Part shown: positions 44,725-51,946 of the stretch, in pieces
Numbering within the stretch: the stretch's first letter is position 1
Layout: every line of letters starts with the position of its first letter
Assembly: GCF_028802875.1 (NCBI RefSeq)
Contig: NZ_JARAMP010000013.1
Location: forward strand, 78,380-142,379
Source: Seohaeicola sp024304985
GTDB taxonomy: Bacteria > Pseudomonadota > Alphaproteobacteria > Rhodobacterales > Rhodobacteraceae
Direction of reading: 5' to 3'
Length of the DNA: 64,000 bases
Translations under genes and position numbers: made by a program
Notes under the pieces: model-generated
The model's input: the letters and a program-made list of their open reading frames with translations, nothing else
The model's database searches: none
Told to the model about the DNA's origin: nothing

Positions 44725-45255
44725 TCACAGCCCTTCGAAGGCGCACAGGGCGTGCACCTCCATCCCCATCGCCTCAAGCCGCTTGCGCCCGCCCAGATCG
44801 GGCAGGTCGATGATGAAGGCGCAGCCCGCGATCACCCCGCCCAGCCGCTCGACCAGCCGGATACCCGCCTCGGCGGTGCCACCGGTGGCCAGCAGATCAT
44901 CCACGACCAGAACCGTTTGTCCGGCGCGGATGGCGTCGTCATGGATCTCGACAATCGCCTCGCCATATTCCAGCTTGTAATCTTGGCTGATCGTGGTGCC
45001 CGGCAGCTTGCCCTTCTTGCGGATCGGCACAAAGCCCGTGCCCAGTTGATGCGCGATGGCCCCGCCCAGAATGAAGCCCCTTGCTTCCAGACCCACGACC
45101 ACGTCGATGCGCTGCCCGGCATAGGGGTGCAGCATCTGGTCCACGGCCATGCGGAACCCGCGCGGATCGGCAAAGAGCGTGGTCACGTCGCGGAACAGGA
45201 TGCCCTCATGCGGGAAATCGACGATGGTGCGGATGTAATCCTTGACGGTTTTCAT
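44725..45255 (-). CDS. apt: Adenine phosphoribosyltransferase
   Basis: 176 residues. Converts adenine and PRPP to AMP in purine salvage. The PRPP loop is TVLVVDDLLATGGTAEAG (about residues 118-135); FRDVTTLFADPRGFRMAVDQ near the start and GLEARGFILGGAIAHQLG are family blocks. CGGAGCC precedes the start. Just downstream of mtnP, whose product adenine it would reuse. Confidence 0.94.
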   Translation of the reverse strand: MKTVKDYIRTIVDFPHEGILFRDVTTLFADPRGFRMAVDQMLHPYAGQRIDVVVGLEARGFILGGAIAHQLGTGFVPIRKKGKLPGTTISQDYKLEYGEAIVEIHDDAIRAGQTVLVVDDLLATGGTAEAGIRLVERLGGVIAGCAFIIDLPDLGGRKRLEAMGMEVHALCAFEGL

Positions 45256-45341
45256 GATGGCTCCGTGTTGCGCGAACGTGGTCTCTAAGCAATCTCAGAA
45301 AAAGTTGACAGACTTTTTCGGTTCCACAGTGCGACCACCAT

Positions 45342-46211
45342 CTAAAGCACACGCCCCGCCACGGCATCAAGCCGCGCAATCAGCGCGGGGTCACGCTTGT
45401 CCGGGGCCGTCATGATCGCGTGCTCCAGCGCGCGGTCGCAGCCATGCGGGCAGGGCGCGCGGTCCGCCCCAACCAAGGCAGGCAGCCCCGCCACCAAAGC
45501 GCGGGCATGGGCAGCATTGCCGCCCAGCGTGGCGATGACCTGCGCCACATCCACCTGATCATGATCCGGGTGCCAGCAATCGTAATCCGTGACCATGGCC
45601 ACGCTGGCATAGCAAAGCTCCGCCTCACGGGCCAGTTTTGCCTCGGGCATGTTGGTCATGCCGATCACGTCGCAGCCCCAGACCTCGCGGTACAGCCGCG
45701 ATTCGGCTAATGTCGAGAACTGCGGCCCTTCCATCGCCAGATAGGTGCCACCCTCATGCACAGTCACCCCAGCGTCGCGGGCCGCTTGCGCGCAAGCGGC
45801 CGACAGTCGCGGACAAGTGGGATGGGCAAGGCTTACATGCGCCACGCAACCCGATCCGAAAAAGCTGGAGGCGCGCCCCCTTGTGCGGTCGATGAACTGA
45901 TCCACGATCACGAAATCGCCCGGAGCCATCTCCTCGCGGAAGGAGCCGCAGGCGCTGACGCTGATCACATCGGTCACGCCCAGCCGTTTCAGCGCGTCGA
46001 TATTGGCGCGGTAGGGCACGTCCGAGGGCGCATGCACATGCCCGCGCCCGTGACGCGGCAGGAACGCCATCGGCACGCCATCCAGCACGCCTGTCAGGAT
46101 CTGGTCTGACGGCTCACCCCAGGGCGTGCTGACGCTCACCCATTCCGGGTTCTGCAAACTGTCCAGCTGATAGAGGCCAGAGCCCCCGATGATCCCGATC
46201 TTCGTCTGCAT
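45342..46211 (-). CDS. mtnP: S-methyl-5'-thioadenosine phosphorylase
   Basis: 289 residues. Splits methylthioadenosine into adenine and methylthioribose-1-phosphate. Signature blocks are IGIIGGSGLYQLDSL at the start, FLPRHGRGHVHAPSDVPYRANIDALKRLGV, GPQFSTLAESRLYREVWGCDVIGMTNMPEAKLAREAELCY, the last characteristic of MTAP and the six-residue active-site loop. Together with apt it forms a two-gene adenine recovery module. Confidence 0.93.
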   Translation of the reverse strand: MQTKIGIIGGSGLYQLDSLQNPEWVSVSTPWGEPSDQILTGVLDGVPMAFLPRHGRGHVHAPSDVPYRANIDALKRLGVTDVISVSACGSFREEMAPGDFVIVDQFIDRTRGRASSFFGSGCVAHVSLAHPTCPRLSAACAQAARDAGVTVHEGGTYLAMEGPQFSTLAESRLYREVWGCDVIGMTNMPEAKLAREAELCYASVAMVTDYDCWHPDHDQVDVAQVIATLGGNAAHARALVAGLPALVGADRAPCPHGCDRALEHAIMTAPDKRDPALIARLDAVAGRVL

Positions 46212-46294
46212 GGGGTGGTCGCCCTGTGATTGCCCTTTGTCGCCCGCAGGTTAGTCCAGACGGCACAGGCTGCAAGCGGTGATTGCGCCCGTGA

Positions 46295-46900
46295 TCAGTC
46301 GTCGGGCCGCGTCAGGGCGAAAAGTTCGGTGATCACCGCGTAATCGCGGTATCCCAGCCGCGACAGCGGGCGGAAGGTGGTCACATCGAACACCCCGTCG
46401 ACAAGACAATCGTCGCGCATGTGCACGCCCGTCACCTCGCCCAGAACAAGGCTGTTGCCCTCGCCCTCCAGCTGAACGATCTGGGTCAGGCGACATTCCA
46501 GCGCCGCAGGCGCACCCGCCACCCGGGCGCAGGCAATGGTTTCACACTCCACCCGCGTCAGTCCGGCATGATCGAACTCGGACTGGGCCGCAGGCAGCGT
46601 CTTGGACGAGGCGTTCATGGCATCGCGCATGGCGAATTCCACGATGTTCACGCAGAACACGCCAGTCTCGATGATATTGGCGACCGAATCCTTGGTCCCA
46701 TCCCGGTCGGCCTTGGTCCCGGTCGAGGCGAACATGACCTGCGGCGGGGTATAGGCCACCGCGTTGAAAAAGGAATAGGGGGCCAGATTGTCCACCCCGT
46801 CCTTGCCCCGCGACGAGATCCACCCGATCGGGCGCGGTGTCACGATGGCGTTGAACGGGTTGTGCGGCAGGCCGTGGCCATCCTTGGGCTGGTAGAACAT
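46295..46900 (-). CDS. Flavin reductase-like (DIM6/NTAB) protein
   Basis: 201 residues from MFYQPKDGHGLPHNPFNAIV, with GAGGGACC ahead. FMN-binding split-barrel fold shown by NAIVTPRPIGWISSRGKDGVDNLAPYSFF and YTPPQVMFASTG. The family members reduce flavin with NAD(P)H or bind FMN as part of oxygenases; the partner is unknown here. Divergent from the GNAT gene at 47013. Confidence 0.85.
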   Translation of the reverse strand: MFYQPKDGHGLPHNPFNAIVTPRPIGWISSRGKDGVDNLAPYSFFNAVAYTPPQVMFASTGTKADRDGTKDSVANIIETGVFCVNIVEFAMRDAMNASSKTLPAAQSEFDHAGLTRVECETIACARVAGAPAALECRLTQIVQLEGEGNSLVLGEVTGVHMRDDCLVDGVFDVTTFRPLSRLGYRDYAVITELFALTRPDD

Positions 46901-47012
46901 CAGGTCCCTCGTTTCTGTCACGCCACAGGCGCTTGTGGTTTGTGCCTGACCTAGCGCCATGCTAGGGGCGTTTCCACCTGAAACTTGATTTGACGCGCGA
47001 GGACTGGCGAAG

Positions 47013-47501
47013 GTGTTCCAATTGTCCGAGGAAACCGCCGCCGATTGGTGGGAGGTCGAGGCGCTCTATGACCTGTGTTTCGCGCCGGGGCGCGAGGCGC
47101 TGTCCTCCTACCGTCTGCGCGACAATATCCCCCCCGTGCCGGGCCTCTCGCTGGTGGCGCGGGACCGTGAAGGTATTCTGGCTGGGGCGATCCGCTATTG
47201 GCCCGTCCGCGTGGGCGATGTGCCCGCGCTGCTCTTGGGGCCCGTGGCCGTGCATCCTACCCGGCAGGGCGAGGGGTTGGGGGCGCTGCTGATCCAGCAC
47301 AGTCTGGAGCGGGCGCGCGACGCCGGCTGGCAGCGGGTGATGCTGGTGGGCGACGCGCCCTATTACAACCGCTTCGATTTCTGGAAGCTGGACGGCGTCG
47401 AGATGCCTCCGCCCACCAACCCGGACCGCGTTCTGGGCCATGAACTGGTGGACGGCGCATGGCAGGGGATCACCGGCCGCGTGGTGCGCTGGACGGATTG
47501 A
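47013..47501 (+). CDS. GNAT N-acetyltransferase
   Basis: 162 residues from GTG 47013 (GAGGACTGGCGAAG upstream). A small GNAT domain: ALYDLCFAPGREALSSYRL, LLLGPVAVHPTRQGEGLGALLIQHSLERARDAGWQRVMLVGD with the acetyl-CoA loop RQGEGLG, and YYNRFDFWKLDGVEMPPPTNP. The pattern (HPTRQGEGLG...YYxRFGF) is the YhbS-like subgroup. Substrate unknown. Confidence 0.87.
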   Translation: MFQLSEETAADWWEVEALYDLCFAPGREALSSYRLRDNIPPVPGLSLVARDREGILAGAIRYWPVRVGDVPALLLGPVAVHPTRQGEGLGALLIQHSLERARDAGWQRVMLVGDAPYYNRFDFWKLDGVEMPPPTNPDRVLGHELVDGAWQGITGRVVRWTD

Positions 47502-47571
47502 CCTGCACCTTGCCGCTTGAATGGCAGCCCGTGGTATCCAATCTATGCAATAGCAAAGCATGGAGAAGCCG

Positions 47572-48336
47572 ATGACCACGAACACCCTGATCCCCGTCGA
47601 TGTCGAGGCGGAACTGGACCGGCTGGCGCAACGCTATGCGGCGGCGGGCGGCATGGGGATTCAGGTGCTGAACCTGATCGGCGGACGCGCGGAATCGCTT
47701 CTGGACCGCTTGCCTGCCTCGGTGCGCGACCGGCTGGGCGAGGGGACCGAGGCCGCGCTGCACTGGGCAATGCGCGCCGCGCAAAGCTCGCGCGGCTTGG
47801 TCGGCGATCAACCCGGCTGGATGAACACGGCAGTCACCACGGCGATGGGGGCCGCGGGCGGTTTTGGCGGATTGCCTTCGGCCATGGCGGAACTGCCGAT
47901 CACCACGACGATCCTGCTGCGGTCGATTCAAGGCGTGGCCGCGGAACACGGCTTCGACCCTGCGGCCGCCAATGTGCAATTCGATTGTATCGAGGTTTTT
48001 GCCGCAGCCGGACCCTTGGCCCGCGATGACGGGGCGGATCTGGCCTTTATCTCGACGCGGCTGACGGTGACGGGGCCTGTGCTGCATGGGCTGATCGCCC
48101 GCGTGGCTCCGCGTCTGGCCACGGTGATGGGGCAGAAGCTGGCCGCGCAGACCGTGCCCTTGCTGGGCGCGGTGGCAGGGGCCGCCACGAACTACGCCTA
48201 TACAAGCTATTATCAGGAAATCGCCCATGTGCATTTCGGTCTGCGCAAGCTGGCGATTGACGGGGATGTGCCGCAGGCGGAACTGGCCCAGCGGTTGCGC
48301 GACAAGGTGACCCGTTTGCCGGCGCGGCGCGGCTGA
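47572..48336 (+). CDS. EcsC family protein
   Basis: 254 residues, start 47572 preferred for its GGAGAAG site over an in-frame ATG 12 nt earlier. The EcsC domain is recognisable in TTAMGAAGGFGGLPSAMAELPITTTILLRSIQGVAAEHGFD and TNYAYTSYYQEIAHVHFGLRKL. Two amphipathic or hydrophobic helices suggest membrane association. In Bacillus the name comes from an ABC exporter locus, but the function of stand-alone EcsC proteins is unknown. Confidence 0.85.
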   Translation: MTTNTLIPVDVEAELDRLAQRYAAAGGMGIQVLNLIGGRAESLLDRLPASVRDRLGEGTEAALHWAMRAAQSSRGLVGDQPGWMNTAVTTAMGAAGGFGGLPSAMAELPITTTILLRSIQGVAAEHGFDPAAANVQFDCIEVFAAAGPLARDDGADLAFISTRLTVTGPVLHGLIARVAPRLATVMGQKLAAQTVPLLGAVAGAATNYAYTSYYQEIAHVHFGLRKLAIDGDVPQAELAQRLRDKVTRLPARRG

Positions 48337-48404
48337 CCTTATCGGCGCTTGCCCTGCGCGCGCCTCTGCGGAACAGTGGCGGCAGGCAGCAGGAGGAGCG
48401 AAGG

Positions 48405-48812
48405 ATGGAGATCACGGCAAACGGAACCCGGCCCACAGGGCGGGGCGAGGCGGAATACTTCACCGGCGATGTGGCGATGGAGCCTGTCATCACCGCCCCT
48501 GATCCGGCGCGGTTGCGGGCTGTCCGCGTCACCTTTGCACCCGGCGCGCGCACGGCATGGCATACGCATCCCTTGGGACAGACCCTTCTGGTCATGTCCG
48601 GGCTGGGGCTGGCGCAAAGCTGGGGCGGCCCTGTTCGCGTGATCCGTCCCGGCGACACCGTCTGGTTCGCCCCCGGAGAGAAACACTGGCATGGGGCCGC
48701 CCCTGCCAATGCCATGACCCATCTGGCCATGCAGGAGGCGCTGGACGGCTCCGCCGTCACATGGCTGGAGCAGGTAAGCGATGAGGACTACACCCGCCCG
48801 GCTGAAGGCTGA
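48405..48812 (+). CDS. Cupin-domain protein
   Basis: 135 residues, a single cupin barrel. Metal ligands are probably in AWHTHPLGQTLLVMSGLG (two His and the Gln) and GEKHWHGAAP (His). The sequence resembles small (R)-hydroxynitrile-lyase/carboxymuconolactone-type cupins; the true reaction is unknown. Starts 69 nt after the EcsC gene and ends 6 nt before nadX. Confidence 0.82.
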   Translation: MEITANGTRPTGRGEAEYFTGDVAMEPVITAPDPARLRAVRVTFAPGARTAWHTHPLGQTLLVMSGLGLAQSWGGPVRVIRPGDTVWFAPGEKHWHGAAPANAMTHLAMQEALDGSAVTWLEQVSDEDYTRPAEG

Positions 48813-48818
48813 ACCTGC

Positions 48819-49607
48819 GTGCTGCGGGTCGGGCTGATCGGGCACGGGGCCATCGCGCAATATGTGGCGCGGGGGATGGGGGCGATAGATGCGGTGCTGG
48901 CGCTCGCGCTGATCCGACCAGGGCGCGCGGCGGCGGCGCGGGCGGCCTTGGGTGATATCAGATGCGTCGAGGGCCTTGATGGCGATCTGCCCGACATCAT
49001 GGTGGATTGTGCCGGGCATGCCGGGCTGGCGCAGCATGGGGCACAGGTGCTGCGGGCCGGGGTGCCGCTGGTCACGGTCTCGCTGGGGGCGCTGGCCGAC
49101 GCGGCGCTGGAGACAGAGCTGACCACCGCTGCCCGCGATGGCGATACCCGTTTGATCCTGTGCAGCGGCGCCATCGGCGGGCTGGACGCGCTGCGCGCGG
49201 CGCGGATGGGGGGGCTTACCCAAGTGACCTATGAGGGGCGCAAGCCCCCCGCAGGCTGGGCCGGGTCGCGGGCCGAGGATGTGCTGGACCTGTCAGCGCC
49301 GCTGGAGCATGAGGCCGTGCATTTCGAGGGGGACGCCCGGCAGGCGGCGCTGCTGTATCCCAAGAACGCCAATGTTGCGGCGGCAGTCGCCTTGGCGGGG
49401 CTGGGGTTCGAGGGCACGCAGGTGCGGCTGATCGCGGACCCGGCGGCGCGGGGGAATATCCACCGGATCACGGCTGCGGGCGATTTCGGAGAGATGTCCT
49501 TTGTGATCACCGGCCGGACCTTGCCGGGCCATCCCCGCACCTCGGCGCTGGCGGCGATGAGCGTGCTGTCGGCGCTGGCCGATCAGGCTGCGCGGGTCCG
49601 GTTCTGA
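48819..49607 (+). CDS. nadX: L-aspartate dehydrogenase
   Basis: 262 residues from a GTG start. Rossmann N-terminus MLRVGLIGHGAIAQYVARGM, GIPLVTVSLGALAD-type middle segment, KNANVAAAVALAGLGFEGT and the catalytic His in RGNIHRITAAGDFGEM near residue 220. Family members convert L-aspartate to iminoaspartate for NAD synthesis, or oxaloacetate to aspartate. No nad genes adjoin, so the pathway role is open. Confidence 0.88.
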   Translation: MLRVGLIGHGAIAQYVARGMGAIDAVLALALIRPGRAAAARAALGDIRCVEGLDGDLPDIMVDCAGHAGLAQHGAQVLRAGVPLVTVSLGALADAALETELTTAARDGDTRLILCSGAIGGLDALRAARMGGLTQVTYEGRKPPAGWAGSRAEDVLDLSAPLEHEAVHFEGDARQAALLYPKNANVAAAVALAGLGFEGTQVRLIADPAARGNIHRITAAGDFGEMSFVITGRTLPGHPRTSALAAMSVLSALADQAARVRF

Positions 49608-49614
49608 AGGCGGG

Positions 49615-49779
49615 TCAGCCCTTCTTCTTGGCTTCGGCGGCGGCCTTCATCCGGGCGACCAGTTCGGCCTTGGGACCCGTCTTGCCATAGGGGTTCTTGT
49701 CGGTGCCCTTTTCGTTGTGTTCCTTGTGGCGCGGCATGTTTTTGGCCGACTTGTTTGCGCCCTGTTTTCCGTAATCCAT
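49615..49779 (-). CDS. Small conserved-looking basic protein (54 aa)
   Basis: Begins MDYGKQGANKSAKNMPRHKE and ends AELVARMKAAAEAKKKG. The GAGGGCAAGG ribosome site is well placed, and in-frame use of Lys/Asn/Asp with few hydrophobics suggests an intrinsically disordered, nucleic-acid-associated protein. I know the pattern from Rhodobacterales genomes but cannot name a family. It is the best frame in this spot: the other two minus-strand frames give only Arg-rich shadow peptides. Convergent with nadX, 7 nt away. Confidence 0.75.
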   Translation of the reverse strand: MDYGKQGANKSAKNMPRHKEHNEKGTDKNPYGKTGPKAELVARMKAAAEAKKKG

Positions 49780-50305
49780 GACCTTGCCCTCGACTGTCTG
49801 GGTATTGCCTGCTCATGCACCACGGCGCGGTTTTGCACAAGGTGGATGCGGGGGGCTGGCGTCTGTCCCATGATGGGACATTTTTCGCTTCCTTTCATTT
49901 CAATGGCTTGGCGATCCGCCTTCAGCATCTGTTTACCTTGGTTACCGGCAAATGAACGCTGTCGTGACGGGTGCGGATTGGGATGACGGCGCGCGGGAGG
50001 GTTTGCGGATGCGCGCGAACTTGCCCAAACATGAGCTATGCTTCGGCGCTTTGTCGCCAGTGCGCAGGGCTGCCCGGCAGGGGCGCGCGCAGGGGGCGGG
50101 CTGTCCCCGGCCGGTGATGGCCGAGGTAAATATCCTATACTTTCAGGTAGTAAGGCCGTGATCTGCCTGTTGTAAGAGCCCCCGCCGGGCTGTTGCAAGG
50201 GTTTGATACACCGCTCATGCGGGTGGTGGAACGGTCTATCCTGACGGAACCGATGACCCTCGCCTCCGGTTGTCCAGTCACTTCATGCAACCAAGAGGTG
50301 ATGAC
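49780..50305. other. 526-nt intergenic region before the PRC-barrel gene
   Basis: No supportable gene. The first part is AT-richer than its surroundings (49870-49950). The last 70 nt hold GGAAC-N17-GGTT (50246-50271), which resembles alphaproteobacterial EcfG-type promoters (GGAAC-N16/17-CGTT) ahead of the stress-type PRC-barrel gene. Otherwise nothing recognised. Confidence 0.45.
50246..50271 (+). promoter_or_regulatory. Possible EcfG-like promoter
   Basis: GGAAC followed after 17 nt by GGTT, 35 nt upstream of the PRC-barrel start codon. The -10 half is one base off the CGTT consensus. Plausible because PRC-barrel proteins are often general-stress genes in alphaproteobacteria; not proof. 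Confidence 0.3.
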
Positions 50306-51043
50306 ATGACACTGAAGAATTTGATGACGACCACCGCCCTGAGTCTGCTGCTGGCCACGTCCGTTGTGGCGCAAACCGGTAGCGGCACGACGGCGCCCGC
50401 TGACGGCACTGCACCTGTGGCAACCGACGGGATGACGGATGCCGATTCCATGGCACCGCAAAGCCTGTCGGAGATGACCGTGGGAGACCTGAACGGCACC
50501 GATGTGAAGGATGCCAATGGTGAATCGATCGGCGCCATCACGGATGTCGTGCAGGGGATGAGCGAAGGTGAAGCCGTCGTCGGTATCGGCGGTTTCCTTG
50601 GGATCGGCCAATATGACGTGGCCCTTCCGCTGAGCGAGCTGTCCTATAACGCGGCGGATGAGGTGATCTCGGTCAGCCTGACGCGCGAAGAGCTGGAGGC
50701 GATGCCGGAATATGACGGCACCGACAAGGAACCGTTGCCGCCCGAGACTCAGCTTTCGACGCTGATGGACGAGACGCCTGATGCAGCCGCAACGGATGCG
50801 CCCGCGACGGATGCTCCTGTCACTGACGCTCCGGCAACCGACGCGCCGGCGACGGATGCACCTGCAACCGATGCGCCTGCGACAGACGCGCCTGCAACCG
50901 ATGCACCGGCAACGGATGCTCCTGCGACCGATGCACCGGCAACGGATGCTCCTGCGACCGATGCACCGGCAACGGATGAAACCGAAGCCGATGACACGCT
51001 GGAGACAGATACCAACGAGGAAGAAAGCACCACCACCGACTAA
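50306..51043 (+). CDS. PRC-barrel protein with ATDAP repeats
   Basis: 245 residues. A signal peptide (LMTTTALSLLLATSVVAQ) sends it out of the cytoplasm. A PRC-barrel domain spans about residues 55-135 (VGDLNGTDVKDANGESIGAI; VVGIGGFLGIGQYDVALPLSEL; ITR-like SVSLTREELEAMPEY). Then twelve five-residue units, mostly ATDAP (one VTDAP), at 50789-50968, and an acidic Thr/Glu-rich end. The start ATG at 50306 has AAGAGGTG. The repeat resembles a flexible periplasmic or envelope spacer. Followed by a terminator. Confidence 0.85.
   Translation: MTLKNLMTTTALSLLLATSVVAQTGSGTTAPADGTAPVATDGMTDADSMAPQSLSEMTVGDLNGTDVKDANGESIGAITDVVQGMSEGEAVVGIGGFLGIGQYDVALPLSELSYNAADEVISVSLTREELEAMPEYDGTDKEPLPPETQLSTLMDETPDAAATDAPATDAPVTDAPATDAPATDAPATDAPATDAPATDAPATDAPATDAPATDAPATDAPATDETEADDTLETDTNEEESTTTD
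50789..50968 (+). repeat. Twelve tandem 15-bp ATDAP repeats
   Basis: In-frame 15-bp units encoding ATDAP. Units 8-12 alternate two near-identical versions (30-bp higher-order period), showing recent duplication there; units 1-7 are more diverged in codon third positions. Unit 3 encodes VTDAP. A thirteenth unit is broken as ATDE. Confidence 0.9.
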
Positions 51044-51074
51044 ACCGTCGTGATGGTTTTCACATCGCAATGAC

Positions 51075-51103
51075 GGGGGGCTGCCATGTGGTGGCCCCCT
51101 TTT
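51075..51103 (+). terminator. Terminator after PRC-barrel gene
   Basis: GGGGG at 51075 pairs with CCCCC at 51095-51099 around an imperfect inner stem (CCA/TGG), followed by TTTT. It lies about 30 nt past the stop codon. Confidence 0.7.
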
Positions 51104-51140
51104 CTTGTGGCGCTGGACATGCCGTCGCGGCGCGCAAAGC

Positions 51141-51160
51141 GGTGCGTGCAAGCACGCACC
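51141..51160. repeat. REP-like palindrome, copy 1
   Basis: GGTGCGTGC-AA-GCACGCACC, perfect 9-bp arms, followed by CTACGG. Further copies at 51390-51409 (one mismatch), 51640-51659 and 51899-51918. Confidence 0.85.
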
Positions 51161-51849
51161 CTACGGTTCGCTTGAAACCGCGCGGGGATCAGCCCTGCCG
51201 GGTTAGATGATCCATCACGGCGGGGCGGGCGGCGCGGATGACGTCGCGCAGTTCCGCGAGGGTGGTGCGGCGCAGGTTGGATGTGAGGGGGCGATGAAGG
51301 CGGGGCGCATCGAGAGCATGTCGCGGCCAGTGGCGGCAAGGCAGGGTGCGTGATCTCATGCACCACTCACCCGTCGCGGCGCGCAAAGCGGTGCGTGCAA
51401 GCACACACCCTACGGTTCGCTTGAAACCGCGCGGGGATCAGCCCTGCCGGGTTAGATGATCCATCACGGTGGGGCGGGCGGCGCGGATGACGTCGCGCAG
51501 TTCCGCGAGGTTGGTGCGGCGCAGGATGGATTTGACCGGACCGATGGAGGCGGGGCGCATCGAGAGCATGTCGAGGCCGATGGCGGCAAGGCAGGGTGCG
51601 TGATCTCTCGCACCAGCCACCCGTCGCGGCGCGCAAAGCGGTGCGTGCAAGCACGCACCCTACGGTTCGCTTGAAACCGCGCGGGGATTAGCCCTGCCGG
51701 GTTAGATGCTCCATCACGGCGGGGCGGGCGTCGTAGATGACGTCGCGCAGTTCTGCGAGGTTGGTGCGGCGCAGGATGGATTTGACCGGGCCGATGGAGG
51801 CGGGGCGTATCGAGAGCATGTCGCGGCCAATGGCGGCAAGGCAGTACCT

Positions 51850-51873
51850 GTAGGGTGCGTGATCTCACGCACC
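51850..51873. repeat. Second REP-like palindrome, opposite orientation
   Basis: GTAGGGTGCGTG-ATCT-CACGCACC: the same GTAGGGTGCGTG core as the reverse complement of the first palindrome. With 51899-51918 it makes an inverted pair 25 nt apart. Weaker copies lie at 51341-51364 and 51591-51614. Confidence 0.8.
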
Positions 51874-51946
51874 ACCCACCCGTCGCGGCGCGCAAAGCGG
51901 TGCGTGCAAGCACGCACCCTACGGTTCACTTGAGACCGCGCGGGGA

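Larger units (their letters stand above)
51124..51881 (-). repeat. Three degenerate tandem copies of the ptsP 3' end with palindromes
   Basis: Units start at 51124, 51373 and 51623 (periods 249, 250 and 259 nt); a fourth partial unit begins at 51882 and runs into the true ptsP end. Each unit holds the palindromic spacer, the TTCGCTTGAAACCGCGCGG block, and about 155 nt matching the end of ptsP through the stop codon (stop equivalents at 51189, 51438 and 51688). All three copies lack the eight-codon stretch RDRGEETA present in the gene. The copies are not independent genes: they have no start or domain. Confidence 0.9.

Noticed and set aside
50789..50968. Direct repeats as an origin or iteron array
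   Set aside because: In-frame 15-bp coding repeats of a secreted protein, no DnaA boxes or rep gene.
51189..51913. Possible small genes in the ptsP array (MLARTALRAATG-type frames)
   Set aside because: They are duplicates of a gene terminus read together with the palindromic spacer; no start signal or own domain.
51124..51918. CRISPR-like repeats
   Set aside because: Units are about 250 nt, the spacers are not unique and repeats derive from ptsP; no cas genes nearby.
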